A stretch of 62,715 bases of DNA from CAZOVB01 sp046541415 (lineage in GTDB: Bacteria > Planctomycetota > Phycisphaerae > SM23-33). Of the stretch, positions 7,492 to 17,215 are shown in pieces (the first letter of the stretch is position 1; each line of letters starts with the position of its first letter). Below the pieces are notes generated by a model, which saw only the letters and a program-made list of their open reading frames with translations, was not told where the DNA came from and ran no database searches. Made by a program: the position numbers and the translations under genes. The DNA is taken from NCBI GenBank assembly GCA_046541415.1, contig JBKHDI010000014.1, positions 1-62,715 of the forward strand, in the 5' to 3' direction.

Positions 7492-10159
7492 CCGACCGCA
7501 GGGGTCTGGTCTCGACGATGGCAGCCCCGGCAAGACCCAGCAGGGCGAAGAGGAAGAACGACCAGGCGACCTGTCCGACCAGGTGGCCGGTGAAGGTGGC
7601 CTCTTCGGGCAGGGCCTCCTGCACGTCGGCAGCCCACAGCCAGACGGTCAGCACCGCCAGGGCCAGGCCGTTGAGCACGCCCACCGCAGCACCGACTCCG
7701 GCCGCCAGGGCCATCCTTCGCCCCGCCGAGATCGGGCCGGCCAGAAGGCCTGTCAGAACCCCCACGATCAGCGGCGTGACCACCACAGCCGGCCAGAGCG
7801 TCTCCAGCGTGCCGTAGCGCCCGGCCAGTTGCCACAGACCCACCGCAGCGGCGACCATCGCACCGGCGGCCAGCAGCACGATCGCGCCGATCATCACCCA
7901 CTGGGCCCGGCTGCCCTGTCGCAGTTCGCTTCGCTGGCGAATGCGCCGGCGCACCGTCAGTGGATAGTTGTAGAACCCGTCGAAGGCCCAGTGCTCCAGC
8001 AGCGCCCCGCGCTCGCCGAAAACGGGCACAATGTTGACCGCACCGGTCGCCCAGTGGGCGGCCATGAACCGCGCCAACGCCGGGTAGCGGTAGGCCATCT
8101 GGATCGGGAACGCCAGGTACCCCACGTACTTGAAAAAGCCCAGAAAGACCGCGATGTTGTAGTCCTTGAAGTTCCGTTCGCGGATGACCAGGTAGACCAC
8201 GTACAGCCCGCGGACGAACGAACCGGGAGAGATCGGCACGACCGCCACCACCGCCAGCGAGGCGCCCGAGAGGGCGACGATCTCGCTCCAGTTCAGGCCT
8301 CGCTGCACGCCGATCCAGATTGCGATCGCAATCGCCACCATCTGCGAGACCGGAAGGGTCAGCACGTGAACGGCCAGGGCCTTGAGATACTTCTGGATGA
8401 ACGGTTCCTTGATCTGCGAGAGAATCGCTTCGGCGTCCGCATCGTCCAGGATGTGCCTCTTCCGCCCATCCTCGACCATCTCGCGGAGCCACTGCTCGCG
8501 GGCTTCGGCGTTGAAGTACAACCGCAGCGGACGGACGAAGATGAAGGCAGCGAGGTCCTTCGCATACGTCGCGTCGGTCAGCAGGCGATGCAGGAAGATC
8601 GGCAGGATCGAAAGCGGGATATGCAGCAGGGCCCGGACGGGTTGGCCTGCCAGTCGGACGGCCCGATCCGGGGTGATCCGCCCGGCCCGCATCCACCCGA
8701 CGAGGCGTTCGATGGTCCGCCCGCGCAGGGCTCGGAGGAGGTAGAGCGGGTTGAGCAACTTCAGCCAGTGACTGCGCAGGTCGCCCCGCCCGAGCATGTC
8801 CCGCAGCCATCGCCCCAGCAGCCCCCCACCGGCGGCGATGCCCGCCACGGCCGTCAAGCTCGCTTCCAGAGGCCAGGCGGGTTGGGCCCAGCCCGCGGCC
8901 AGCCAGCCGACCGCGCGGACCAGCCAGGTCGCCCCGCCGACGGCCAGGACTGCCGCCCCGCCCAGCAGCGCCCACAGGGACACCACGCAGATCAGCGTAA
9001 AGCCCAGCGTCGCCAGGCGACTGTTCTTCAGCAGACCGGCGGTCTTCTCATCGGCCAGGCCCCGAACGCGGTAGCCCTCGGCGGCCGAGTCGATCATCGT
9101 CTTCCATAGCCGTCCGCTGCTCAGCAGGCGGATGTGGTTGTGTGTAATATCGGGCATGGAGTCGCGGTAGATCCGCTCGTTCTCTTTCAGCTGCTCCAGG
9201 GCCCCTGCCATCCCCTCGAAGGTCTCCGGGTGCGCGGCGACGAACCTGTCGAGCTTCGCCAGGTTCGGGCGGTCGAACTGCACCAGGCTGCCGCGGAGCA
9301 GGCCCTTGACGATCAGGGGCACGTCGCCGGGACTCATCGGCAGAAACGGCAGCAGGGCCAGGCCCGCCCGGAAGTCCACCGCCGTCAGGCCCGCCCTGGG
9401 GTTCTCCTCGCTGTCGGTCCGCTTGAGGCAGTTGGGCTGGGATTTGCACGTCCACCATTGGTACTGGCGGGCCAGCTCGGGCGCCCCCATCTCGTGGAGC
9501 ATCTCGACGATGCCGTCCATGAACGCCTTCTTGGACCGATACTCCGGCGAGCCGAGGTCGGTGTCGTCCTGGCCGGGCCTCCAGCGACGCCGGCTCTCGA
9601 GGTGGTCGTCGACCTCGTACCGCCAGGTGCGTCCCTCGATCCATTCGCTGATCTCGCCGCAGGCGCCGATGGTCGTGTCGACGAAGGTCGCGTGGATGTC
9701 GGTCACCGCCCGTGGCGTGCCGAATCTCTCCGCGGCCGCTGCCCGAATGAACTTCTGCCACAGCGCCCCTGCCCGGGCGGCCGCGGGATTGACGGAGATC
9801 GTAAACGGCCCCTGGAAACCGACCGCGTACACCGCGTCGCGGAAAATCTCCGCCAAACGCGACGGCGGACGGAGGATCTTCATCGCGTAGAGTCCGCCGA
9901 CGGTCAGCTCGCCCAGCGGCTGGTCCGATTCGATCGACTCGATCCGGACGCGGTAGACCTGCCCGGCGAAACCGCCGCCGACGAACTTGTCGACCACCAG
10001 CTCGACGCGGCCTGCCGCGTCGGGCCAGACCGCGCGCACGTCATATACAAGGCGCGTGCCCGGTTCGTAGCGTTCGGTCTTCATCGGCCGGGCCAGCGAG
10101 AGCTCGGAGAAAATCCCCGATAGCTTCTCGACCGCCTGGGCCTGGGTCAGTTCTGTCAC
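7448..10159 (-). CDS. Large polytopic membrane protein with a kinase-like N-terminal domain
   Basis: The 903-residue product has a soluble N-terminal third and a hydrophobic remainder. Residues about 55-100 look like a kinase N-lobe: a Gly-rich loop VGGGFAGQVYR (60-70) and AMKIL with K94. A hinge-like SEWIEGRTW lies at 171-179. QPNCLKR (241-247) and VDFRAG (261-266) sit where a catalytic loop and a metal-binding DFG-type motif would be, but no HRD-like aspartate precedes N243, so catalysis is doubtful. About 10-12 membrane helices follow from residue about 385, in two blocks around a helical region. I do not recognise the whole protein. It starts at ATG 10159 and converges with pgpA. Confidence 0.7.
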   Translation of the reverse strand: MTELTQAQAVEKLSGIFSELSLARPMKTERYEPGTRLVYDVRAVWPDAAGRVELVVDKFVGGGFAGQVYRVRIESIESDQPLGELTVGGLYAMKILRPPSRLAEIFRDAVYAVGFQGPFTISVNPAAARAGALWQKFIRAAAAERFGTPRAVTDIHATFVDTTIGACGEISEWIEGRTWRYEVDDHLESRRRWRPGQDDTDLGSPEYRSKKAFMDGIVEMLHEMGAPELARQYQWWTCKSQPNCLKRTDSEENPRAGLTAVDFRAGLALLPFLPMSPGDVPLIVKGLLRGSLVQFDRPNLAKLDRFVAAHPETFEGMAGALEQLKENERIYRDSMPDITHNHIRLLSSGRLWKTMIDSAAEGYRVRGLADEKTAGLLKNSRLATLGFTLICVVSLWALLGGAAVLAVGGATWLVRAVGWLAAGWAQPAWPLEASLTAVAGIAAGGGLLGRWLRDMLGRGDLRSHWLKLLNPLYLLRALRGRTIERLVGWMRAGRITPDRAVRLAGQPVRALLHIPLSILPIFLHRLLTDATYAKDLAAFIFVRPLRLYFNAEAREQWLREMVEDGRKRHILDDADAEAILSQIKEPFIQKYLKALAVHVLTLPVSQMVAIAIAIWIGVQRGLNWSEIVALSGASLAVVAVVPISPGSFVRGLYVVYLVIRERNFKDYNIAVFLGFFKYVGYLAFPIQMAYRYPALARFMAAHWATGAVNIVPVFGERGALLEHWAFDGFYNYPLTVRRRIRQRSELRQGSRAQWVMIGAIVLLAAGAMVAAAVGLWQLAGRYGTLETLWPAVVVTPLIVGVLTGLLAGPISAGRRMALAAGVGAAVGVLNGLALAVLTVWLWAADVQEALPEEATFTGHLVGQVAWSFFLFALLGLAGAAIVETRPLRSVKTSAVPAGESAGK

Positions 10160-10261
10160 CGCGAACTCCTGAAGGTATGTTCATACCGTTGTTTGCTTAT
10201 CGGCGATCGGGGCTGGGCTCTCCAGAAAGCCCGGGCCAATTCCAGATCCCACAAGACATTA

Positions 10262-10290
10262 TTGCCCTGCCCGACCGGCCATGCCACAAT
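10262..10290 (+). promoter_or_regulatory. Promoter candidate for addBA, very close to the start codon
   Basis: TTGCCC at 10262-10267 and CACAAT at 10285-10290 are separated by 17 bases. Transcription would begin near 10297 while the addB ATG is at 10299, and there is no Shine-Dalgarno sequence, so the mRNA may be leaderless. Confidence 0.5.
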
Positions 10291-10298
10291 AGCGTCCC

Positions 10299-13200
10299 AT
10301 GGATGCTAAGCAAACCGGCAAACCGGAAGCCAACGAAATCCTGGCAAACGCCCCGCGTGCGGTGCTGGTTTCGGGCCCCGCCTCTGCGGGCAAATCCCGC
10401 CTGGTGCGGGACCTGGCCCGACTGACCACCGACGCCATCGGCCGCTGCGGCTGCCTGATCCTCGCACCCAACCACCCCGCCGCAGAAGACATCCGCAACC
10501 GGATGCTGGAAGAATCCGACCGCCAGGCCATCGTCGCCCCGCCGGTGATGACGTTCTCCCAGCTGGCCGGGCAGATCCTCTCCCGCCAGGCCGACCCGCC
10601 GCTTGCGCTCTCGGCCCTGCAGCGACACGTGCTGCTGCAGGACCTGGTCGATTCCCTGCTGGCCGAGGGCAAACTGGCGCGGTTGGCCGCCTCGGCCCGG
10701 ACACCCGGTTTCGTCGGCGCCATGGGCCGTTCGATCGCCGAACTCAAGCGGGCCGCAATCGCCCCGGAAGCCCTGGCCGGGGTGTTGGGCCAAGCCGGAC
10801 CGGCAGGGGTTGAGCTGCTGACGATCTACCAGGCCTACCAGCAGGCCCTGCTGGCCGGAAACCTCGTGGACACCGAGGGGCGGATGTGGCTGGCCCGCGA
10901 CGAACTGCTCAACCGCGACCAGGCCGGACTTGCCCTGCTGGAAATGGACCTCCGCTGCATCGCCGTCGACGGATTCTCGACCTTCAGCCCCACACAGCTG
11001 GAGATCCTCCAACTGCTCTCGGGGGCCATCCAGCCGGTGGTCATCACCCTCTGCTGCAGCAGCGAAGACCGCAGGGGCAAGATGTGGCAGTGGACTCGAC
11101 GGACCCGCGATGCACTGCTTGCCACCTTCGGCGACCAGATCCAGCAGGTCCAGCTGCCTCCGCGTCCGGCCCCGCTGGGGCCCGTCTGGGAGCGGATCTT
11201 CGACCCTCTCGCCCAGCCGATGCACCTGGTCCAGGGCGTGGCGTTCATCGAGGCGCCCGATCCCGAGGCCGAGTACCGCCAGGTGGCCCGGCGCGTCAAG
11301 CGTCTGCTGCTGGACGGCGCCCCTGCCGGCTCGATCGCCATCCTCGCCCGGAACCTGACGCCCCACCTGCCCCTGCTGGACGACATCCTGGTCGAGCACG
11401 AGATCCCCGTCGCCTCGCGCCCGATCAAGCTGACAGACGTGCCGATCGTGCGGTTCGTGCTGCGCGTAGCCCAACTGGCGCCCGAGCTGGCCGGGGCGGA
11501 CGTGCTGGCCGTGATCCGCAGCAGCTACTTCCTGCCCGACGCGCTGGGTCCGTTCGGCCCGGCCGATGTGGCGGTCGCCGAGATGCTCATTCGCGAGGGC
11601 AATGTCCTGGGTGGCGCCGAGGCCTATCAGCAGGCGGCCGACCTGGTCTGGCAGCGGCTTGCTTCGGCCAGGCCCGAGACCGAGACCGACCTGCCGGCGA
11701 CCGTCCGCCTCGGCGCCCTGCACGTCGATGCCGCCGCGACAGGCCGGGCCGTGGACATGCTTTCGGCCCTGTTCGAGTTGGCCCGGCGCGCCGTCGAGGG
11801 GGACCTCCAGACCGTGGTCGAAGCGCTTCAGCTGGCCCGGGCGGCGGTCGACCCGGACGCACCGGCCCGGACCGCGCGCGACCTGCAGAGCCTCGAGGCC
11901 CTCCGATCCGCCTGCCGCTGGATCTCGCCCGATACGCCGATTGCCGATCGGGTCGAGTGCCTCGCCCAGGTCCAGCTGCCCGGTCCCGGCGGTGCGGCGA
12001 TGGTCGACGTGCTGGACCTGCTCGACGCCCGTTCGCTGCGCTATGAACACGTCTTTCTGATCGGCTGCAACGACGGGCTGCTGCCACAGAGCCCCCCTGC
12101 CCGGCCGATTATCACCGAAGCCCAACGCGCCGACTGGGTCCGCCGCGGCGTGGTGCTCGACAGTCGCGAAGACCTGACAGGCCAGGAGATGCTCCTGATG
12201 TACCAGGCCGTCAGCCGCGCCGACAGTCGCCTGACCGTCAGCTACAGCATGGGCGAGTGCGGACCGGCCTCGGCCAGTCCGTACCTGCTGGCCCTGGCCG
12301 AAACGCTGGGCGGGATAAATTCGCACACGGTCGGCTCGAACACCACGCAGATCCCGGCCGGACAGTTCCTGCCCCCTGCCTGCGAACTGGCCAGCCGCCG
12401 CGAGGCCCGAATCGCCGCGGTGGCAGGGCTGTTCCAGCCCCATCACGATCCACAGCACAAGGCCCTGGGCTGGCTGGCAGGCTCGCAGCAGAGGCACATC
12501 GACCAGGTCAGCCGGGGCCTCTGGGCCCGCTACCGTCGCTGGCTGCCGGGCCCGTGCGACAGCTTCGACGGGCGGATCAGCCAACCGGACCTGCTGGCGG
12601 AACTGGGGCGGCGATTCCCGCACAAGACCGTTTTCTCCGCCTCGCAGCTGAACCGCTTCGTCCAGTGCCCGTGGCAGTTCTTCGCCCAGTACGTCCTGAA
12701 GCTCAACCCCCTGCCCGAGGCCCAGCGTCTGCTGGAACCGGTCCACCGGGGCCTGTTCTGCCACGACGTGCTCTTCCGCGTCTTTGCCGCCCTGCGGGAC
12801 CAGGCAAACGGGCCGATCGCCCTGGACCAGATGGACTGGGAGACTGTCGAGTCGACCCTGGACAGCGCCGTCCAGGCCGCCTCGCAGGCCTTCCTGCAGC
12901 AGGGTTGCCCGTATCCGGTGCTCTGGGAGATCCAGAAAAGCCAGCTGCACGCCGACCTGGCCGAGTACCTCCGCAAAGAGGCTGCCGACAGCTCGCTCCA
13001 GCCGACGCACCTGCACTTCGAGCTGGCCTTCGGGCTGGACAGCCCCGATGCCCTGGCCGCCAGCGACCCGGCCTCCCAGGCCCAGCCGGTCCAGATTGCC
13101 ACCTCCGCCGGACCCGTGCGCCTGCGGGGCAAGATCGACCGGATCGACCGGGTCACCTTCGACGGCGTGGACGCCCTGGCGGTCGTCGACTACAAGACCG

Positions 13201-13592
13201 GCGCGGGGCCCGGTTCGACGGATGTCTTCCTCGGCCAGGACCTGCAGATCCCGCTCTATGCCGCGGCGGTTCAGCAGATCTTCGGCGAGACGATCTTCGG
13301 CGGCTCGATCCACCAGGTGCTCAAGGGCGCCAAACGCTGGTTCGCGCCGTTCCAGACGTTTCGCAAGAAGGCCCCCGACTGGCAGGGACTCAACGAACGC
13401 TTCGAGCAGACCATCCAGCGGTTGGGCGATGCGGTCGAACGAATGGCCGGGGGACGTTTCGACCTCTTCGACGGCGATTCCTGCAGCAGCTTCTGCCCGT
13501 TCAGCCAGATCTGCCAGCATTCGCCGGCCCGGAGGGACATCAAAGCCCGCGCCGGGTCCGGGAAGAACCAGGAGGCCGACGATGCCCAGTGA
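10299..13592 (+). CDS. addB: AddB-like subunit of the AddAB helicase-nuclease
   Basis: This 1097-residue protein has the AddB layout. A Walker A motif GPASAGKS is at 26-33, a degenerate UvrD-like helicase fold fills the middle (ending near LRYEHVFLIGCNDGLLPQSP), and a RecB-type PD-(D/E)xK nuclease lies at the C-terminus with GKIDRID and VVDYKTG (D964, K966). Four cysteines, C790 (FVQCPWQFF) and C1062, C1066 and C1072, match the 4Fe-4S clasp of AddB. With AddA it resects double-strand breaks for recombination. The spacing CxxxC-x5-C differs by one residue from the CxxC-x5-C I recall for Bacillus AddB. It overlaps addA by 11 bp. Confidence 0.9.
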   Translation: MDAKQTGKPEANEILANAPRAVLVSGPASAGKSRLVRDLARLTTDAIGRCGCLILAPNHPAAEDIRNRMLEESDRQAIVAPPVMTFSQLAGQILSRQADPPLALSALQRHVLLQDLVDSLLAEGKLARLAASARTPGFVGAMGRSIAELKRAAIAPEALAGVLGQAGPAGVELLTIYQAYQQALLAGNLVDTEGRMWLARDELLNRDQAGLALLEMDLRCIAVDGFSTFSPTQLEILQLLSGAIQPVVITLCCSSEDRRGKMWQWTRRTRDALLATFGDQIQQVQLPPRPAPLGPVWERIFDPLAQPMHLVQGVAFIEAPDPEAEYRQVARRVKRLLLDGAPAGSIAILARNLTPHLPLLDDILVEHEIPVASRPIKLTDVPIVRFVLRVAQLAPELAGADVLAVIRSSYFLPDALGPFGPADVAVAEMLIREGNVLGGAEAYQQAADLVWQRLASARPETETDLPATVRLGALHVDAAATGRAVDMLSALFELARRAVEGDLQTVVEALQLARAAVDPDAPARTARDLQSLEALRSACRWISPDTPIADRVECLAQVQLPGPGGAAMVDVLDLLDARSLRYEHVFLIGCNDGLLPQSPPARPIITEAQRADWVRRGVVLDSREDLTGQEMLLMYQAVSRADSRLTVSYSMGECGPASASPYLLALAETLGGINSHTVGSNTTQIPAGQFLPPACELASRREARIAAVAGLFQPHHDPQHKALGWLAGSQQRHIDQVSRGLWARYRRWLPGPCDSFDGRISQPDLLAELGRRFPHKTVFSASQLNRFVQCPWQFFAQYVLKLNPLPEAQRLLEPVHRGLFCHDVLFRVFAALRDQANGPIALDQMDWETVESTLDSAVQAASQAFLQQGCPYPVLWEIQKSQLHADLAEYLRKEAADSSLQPTHLHFELAFGLDSPDALAASDPASQAQPVQIATSAGPVRLRGKIDRIDRVTFDGVDALAVVDYKTGAGPGSTDVFLGQDLQIPLYAAAVQQIFGETIFGGSIHQVLKGAKRWFAPFQTFRKKAPDWQGLNERFEQTIQRLGDAVERMAGGRFDLFDGDSCSSFCPFSQICQHSPARRDIKARAGSGKNQEADDAQ

Positions 13593-16500
13593 CCTTCACC
13601 TGACGCCCGCCCAGCAGGCAGCCGGGGTCGACCGGATCGGCGAGAACATCGCCCTGATCAGCGGGGCCGGCTGCGGCAAGACGTTCGTTCTGGCCCGGCG
13701 GTTCGTCGAACTGCTCCAGTCCGACCGCCTCGGCGACCGCGGCCTGTCCGGGCTGGTGGCCGTGACCTTCACCCGCAAGGCGGCGATGGAGATGGCCCAG
13801 CGCGTCCGGAAGATGCTCACCGAACTGGCCACCGACGCCCAGGGCCCGCGGAAACAGCAGATCCTGACCTGGCTGGAACAGCTGCCCGAGGCGCGGATCG
13901 GCACGATCCACAGCTTCTGCAGCTCGATCCTTCGCAACCACGCCCTGGCTGCCGGTCTGGACCCGGACTTCAGCGTCCACAGCGACGACATGCTGACCGC
14001 GCGGCTGCGCCTCGAAGCGGCCGACAAGGCCGTCCTGTCCGCCGTCGAGGCCCAGCGGACCGACGTGGCCGACCTGCTCTCGCACGTGTCCTTCCCGGTC
14101 TTGGTCGAACAGGTCGAGACGCTGGTCGACAACCGCTGCCGCGTGGATCTGGAAGCCTTCACCGCTGGGCGGGAGATCTTCGACCGCTGGCGGGAGCAGA
14201 TCGAACGGAACCGACAGTTGGCCGGGGAGAAACTCCGCAGCGACAAGACGCTGGGGCTGATGGTCGAACAGCTCAGGCGTTTTGCCGGGTTCGACCCGTC
14301 CGACAAGCTCGCTCGCCTGCTGGACTTCCAGCTGAGCCTGCTGGAGACGCTGATCGCCGACCCGGCCTCGCGCGTCCCGCAGACGTTCGAGGGCCTGAGA
14401 GACAAGCCCGGCCGGTTCGGTTCGGCCAAGGTCTGGGGCAGCAGTGAGACTGTCAAGCAGGTCCGGGACCTGCTGAAGGACACCTGCGCCAAGGCCCTGG
14501 AATATGCCGACGCCTTCGAGCAGCCAGGCCCGGCAGAGGCCCGCAACGCCGACGCCCTGGCTGCGGTGGTCCGCCTGGCCGTCCAGGCCGACAAACTCTA
14601 CACCCAGGCCAAGCGGCGGCGGGGCATCCTGGACTTCGCCGACCTGCTCTACCGGACCGGGCGACTGCTGCAGGACAGGCCCGACGTAGCCAGGACCGTC
14701 GCCGACGGGATCGATCAGCTGCTGATCGACGAGTGTCAGGACACCGACGCCTTCCAGGTGCAGCTGCTGGAGACGCTCGCCCGACGCGGCGCCAAGGCCA
14801 TGCCCCCCGGACGGCTTTTCATCGTCGGCGACCCGAAACAGAGCATCTACCGCTTCCGAGGCACGCAGCTGGAGGTCTTCGACGAACTTGTCTGCCGCTT
14901 CGGCCGCCAGAGGACCGAGACGCTGAACCGCTCGTTCCGCAGCCACCGCAACGCCGTCGAATTCGTCAACCACGTCTTCAGCCGCTCGATGGGCCCGGAC
15001 TACACGCCGCTGGAAGCCCACCGCCAGGACGTGCCCCCCCACAGCTGCGTCGAGATCCTCCTGGCAGAGGGCCCCGACGGGCCGGTGGAGAACTCCCAGG
15101 AGGCCAGGAAGGCCCAGGCGACCGTGCTGGCCCAACGGATACGCCAGATGGTCCAGCAGCGCCAGCCGCTGGTCTGGGACCCCCAGGCCGGACAGTTCCG
15201 GCCCGTGCGATACCGCGACATCGCCATCCTCTTCAGCCGTATGACCGTCTCGCTGGAGTACGAGCAGGCCCTGGCCGCCGAGTCCGTGCCTTACTACGTC
15301 ATCGCAGGCTCGGGCTTTTTGACCCGCCAGGAAATCCTCGACCTGCTCAACGCACTTCAGGCGATCGACAACCCCCACGATGACGTGGCCCTGATGGGCC
15401 TGCTCCGCTCAGCCCTGGTGGGCCTGGACGACAACGCACTGATGCGGATCGCCCTGGCCGCCGATCCGCCGTACGGGCCCGCCCTGGCCGATCCGGCCGT
15501 GACCGAGACGCTGGCCGAGCAACTCTGCGAGTACGACTTTGCGATCCTGACAGGCTGGCTGGGGCTGCTCCGGCGACTCCAGGGACGCAAGGATGCCCTG
15601 CGCATCGACCAGCTCATCCAGGAGGTGCTTGATTTCGCCCAGGGCGAGTCGGTCTACCTGACGGACTTCCACGGCAAGCAGGCGTTGGGCAACATCCGGC
15701 GGATGCAGGAGATGGCCCGGGCAGCTTCGCTGGACGGCCTGAGTCTGGCGGATTTCGTCCAGCAGGTACGCGACAGCCAGGTCGCCAATGACCGCTTCGA
15801 GCAGGCCCCGGTGTCCAGCGAGAACGACGATGTGGTCAGGCTGGTGACGATCCACAAGGCCAAGGGCCTGGAGTTCCCCGTCGTCTGCCTGCCGGACCTG
15901 AACCGCTGCCCGCAGAACTCGGTGGCCAAGCTGCTGATCCGCCGGGACTGGCAGCTGACCTACGACATGGGGCTGACGGATGAAACGGGCACTGCAATTT
16001 GCCCCTTGCCCCACCGCCTGGCCGCCGCGGCCGAGAAGGCCGACGCCGAGGCCGAGGACCTCCGCCAGCTGTACGTGGCGATCACGCGGATGAAGGACCA
16101 CCTCGTGCTGGTCGGGGCCAACCAGCGGAACAAGGACGGCCAGTTCAAGTCGGGCAGCTATCTCCACCAGCTCGACAAGCTTCTGGGGCTGACCGACGCC
16201 CTGGAGGACGGCTGCGGCGAGATCCATTTCGGCGACGGCCCCGGTGCTGCGGCGGAGGTCCGCACCGTGGGCGCCACCCCGCCTGCCAGGTCGACAGGAC
16301 GGACCAGCCGGGGCGAAGGCATCCTCAGCCGGGCCGATTCGCCCGCAGGCGTCCGGGACGCCATCGTCGCCTCAGCCCAGCCGGGCCCTGCCCCCGCAGC
16401 GGTCGGGCCCGTCGAGACAGGGGCGGGCAGCTGTCGGATTGCAGTGACAGCCCTGAACGACTTCGCCCTTTGCCCGCGACTGTTCCACTACCGGTACGAG

Positions 16501-17196
16501 CTGTCTCTGCCCCCGGTGGCATCTCGGGGCCCGGTTGCGGCCCCGGCCGGGCCGGTGGCCGGGCTGAACCCCCTGCAACTGGGCACGCTGCTGCACCGCT
16601 GCCTGGAGCTCTACGACCCGCACGCCCCGCGCGGCGCTGCCCAGTTGCTTGCCGCTGCTGTCGAGGGCCAGGCCGACCTGCCGACCGATCTGCGGGAGGT
16701 CCGCTGCCTGCTGGATGAGGTGCTCGAGATGGCCAGGACATCGGGCCTCTTCGAGACGATCGCCTCGGCCCGACAGGTGCTCCGGGAGCTGGATTTCGTC
16801 AATCGTCTCGGTCCGGGCTTGCTGCGAGGGCAGATCGACCTGCTGTTCCAGACGCCTGGGCGCCTCTGGCAGATCCTGGATTACAAGTCCGACCGGATTC
16901 AGCCCGGCCAGGGCGCCGAGCACGGCAGGAAGTACCAGCTGCAGCTGGCGGTGTACGCCCAGGCTGCCTCCCGGTTCCTCGGCGAGCCCATCGGGAGGAC
17001 CGGGCTGTACTTCATGCGGACCGGCGAGTATGTGTGGTTCGACTGCAGCGGGTCGCAGCAGGCCGAGGCGATCGACCGGGCAGAGGGGTTGATTGAGCAG
17101 ATCATGGCCTGCCGGCGTGATGGCTTTGGCGGCCCTGCCGAGGCGGGACGATGTGCCGGCTGCCCGTACGGTCCGATGTGTCCGGACCTGTCGTAA
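13582..17196 (+). CDS. addA: AddA-type UvrD helicase/nuclease subunit
   Basis: The 1204-residue product carries all superfamily-1 helicase motifs: Walker A SGAGCGKT (27-34), VTFTRKAAMEM (Ia), DECQDTD at about 383 (II), GDPKQSIYRFRGT (III), VTIHKAKGLEFPVV (V) and LYVAITRMKDHLVLVG (VI). The C-terminal RecB-type nuclease has LGTLLHRCLELYD, GQIDLL and ILDYKSD (D1100, K1102), then QLQLAVYAQ. It is the 3'-5' motor and one of the two nucleases of AddAB. The ATG at 13582 sits inside the end of addB, giving translational coupling; the longer frame from 12784 is a shadow of addB. A Pro/Ala-rich linker at about 890-950 separates helicase and nuclease. Confidence 0.93.
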   Translation: MPSDLHLTPAQQAAGVDRIGENIALISGAGCGKTFVLARRFVELLQSDRLGDRGLSGLVAVTFTRKAAMEMAQRVRKMLTELATDAQGPRKQQILTWLEQLPEARIGTIHSFCSSILRNHALAAGLDPDFSVHSDDMLTARLRLEAADKAVLSAVEAQRTDVADLLSHVSFPVLVEQVETLVDNRCRVDLEAFTAGREIFDRWREQIERNRQLAGEKLRSDKTLGLMVEQLRRFAGFDPSDKLARLLDFQLSLLETLIADPASRVPQTFEGLRDKPGRFGSAKVWGSSETVKQVRDLLKDTCAKALEYADAFEQPGPAEARNADALAAVVRLAVQADKLYTQAKRRRGILDFADLLYRTGRLLQDRPDVARTVADGIDQLLIDECQDTDAFQVQLLETLARRGAKAMPPGRLFIVGDPKQSIYRFRGTQLEVFDELVCRFGRQRTETLNRSFRSHRNAVEFVNHVFSRSMGPDYTPLEAHRQDVPPHSCVEILLAEGPDGPVENSQEARKAQATVLAQRIRQMVQQRQPLVWDPQAGQFRPVRYRDIAILFSRMTVSLEYEQALAAESVPYYVIAGSGFLTRQEILDLLNALQAIDNPHDDVALMGLLRSALVGLDDNALMRIALAADPPYGPALADPAVTETLAEQLCEYDFAILTGWLGLLRRLQGRKDALRIDQLIQEVLDFAQGESVYLTDFHGKQALGNIRRMQEMARAASLDGLSLADFVQQVRDSQVANDRFEQAPVSSENDDVVRLVTIHKAKGLEFPVVCLPDLNRCPQNSVAKLLIRRDWQLTYDMGLTDETGTAICPLPHRLAAAAEKADAEAEDLRQLYVAITRMKDHLVLVGANQRNKDGQFKSGSYLHQLDKLLGLTDALEDGCGEIHFGDGPGAAAEVRTVGATPPARSTGRTSRGEGILSRADSPAGVRDAIVASAQPGPAPAAVGPVETGAGSCRIAVTALNDFALCPRLFHYRYELSLPPVASRGPVAAPAGPVAGLNPLQLGTLLHRCLELYDPHAPRGAAQLLAAAVEGQADLPTDLREVRCLLDEVLEMARTSGLFETIASARQVLRELDFVNRLGPGLLRGQIDLLFQTPGRLWQILDYKSDRIQPGQGAEHGRKYQLQLAVYAQAASRFLGEPIGRTGLYFMRTGEYVWFDCSGSQQAEAIDRAEGLIEQIMACRRDGFGGPAEAGRCAGCPYGPMCPDLS

Positions 17197-17215
17197 CCCG
17201 CCGGCCGGTGCGGGT
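17196..17215. terminator. Weak hairpin between convergent addA and HEAT-repeat gene
   Basis: ACCCGC at 17196-17201 and GCGGGT at 17210-17215 can pair around a GC-rich loop that is itself palindromic. There is no T-run on either strand, so termination here is uncertain. Confidence 0.3.
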
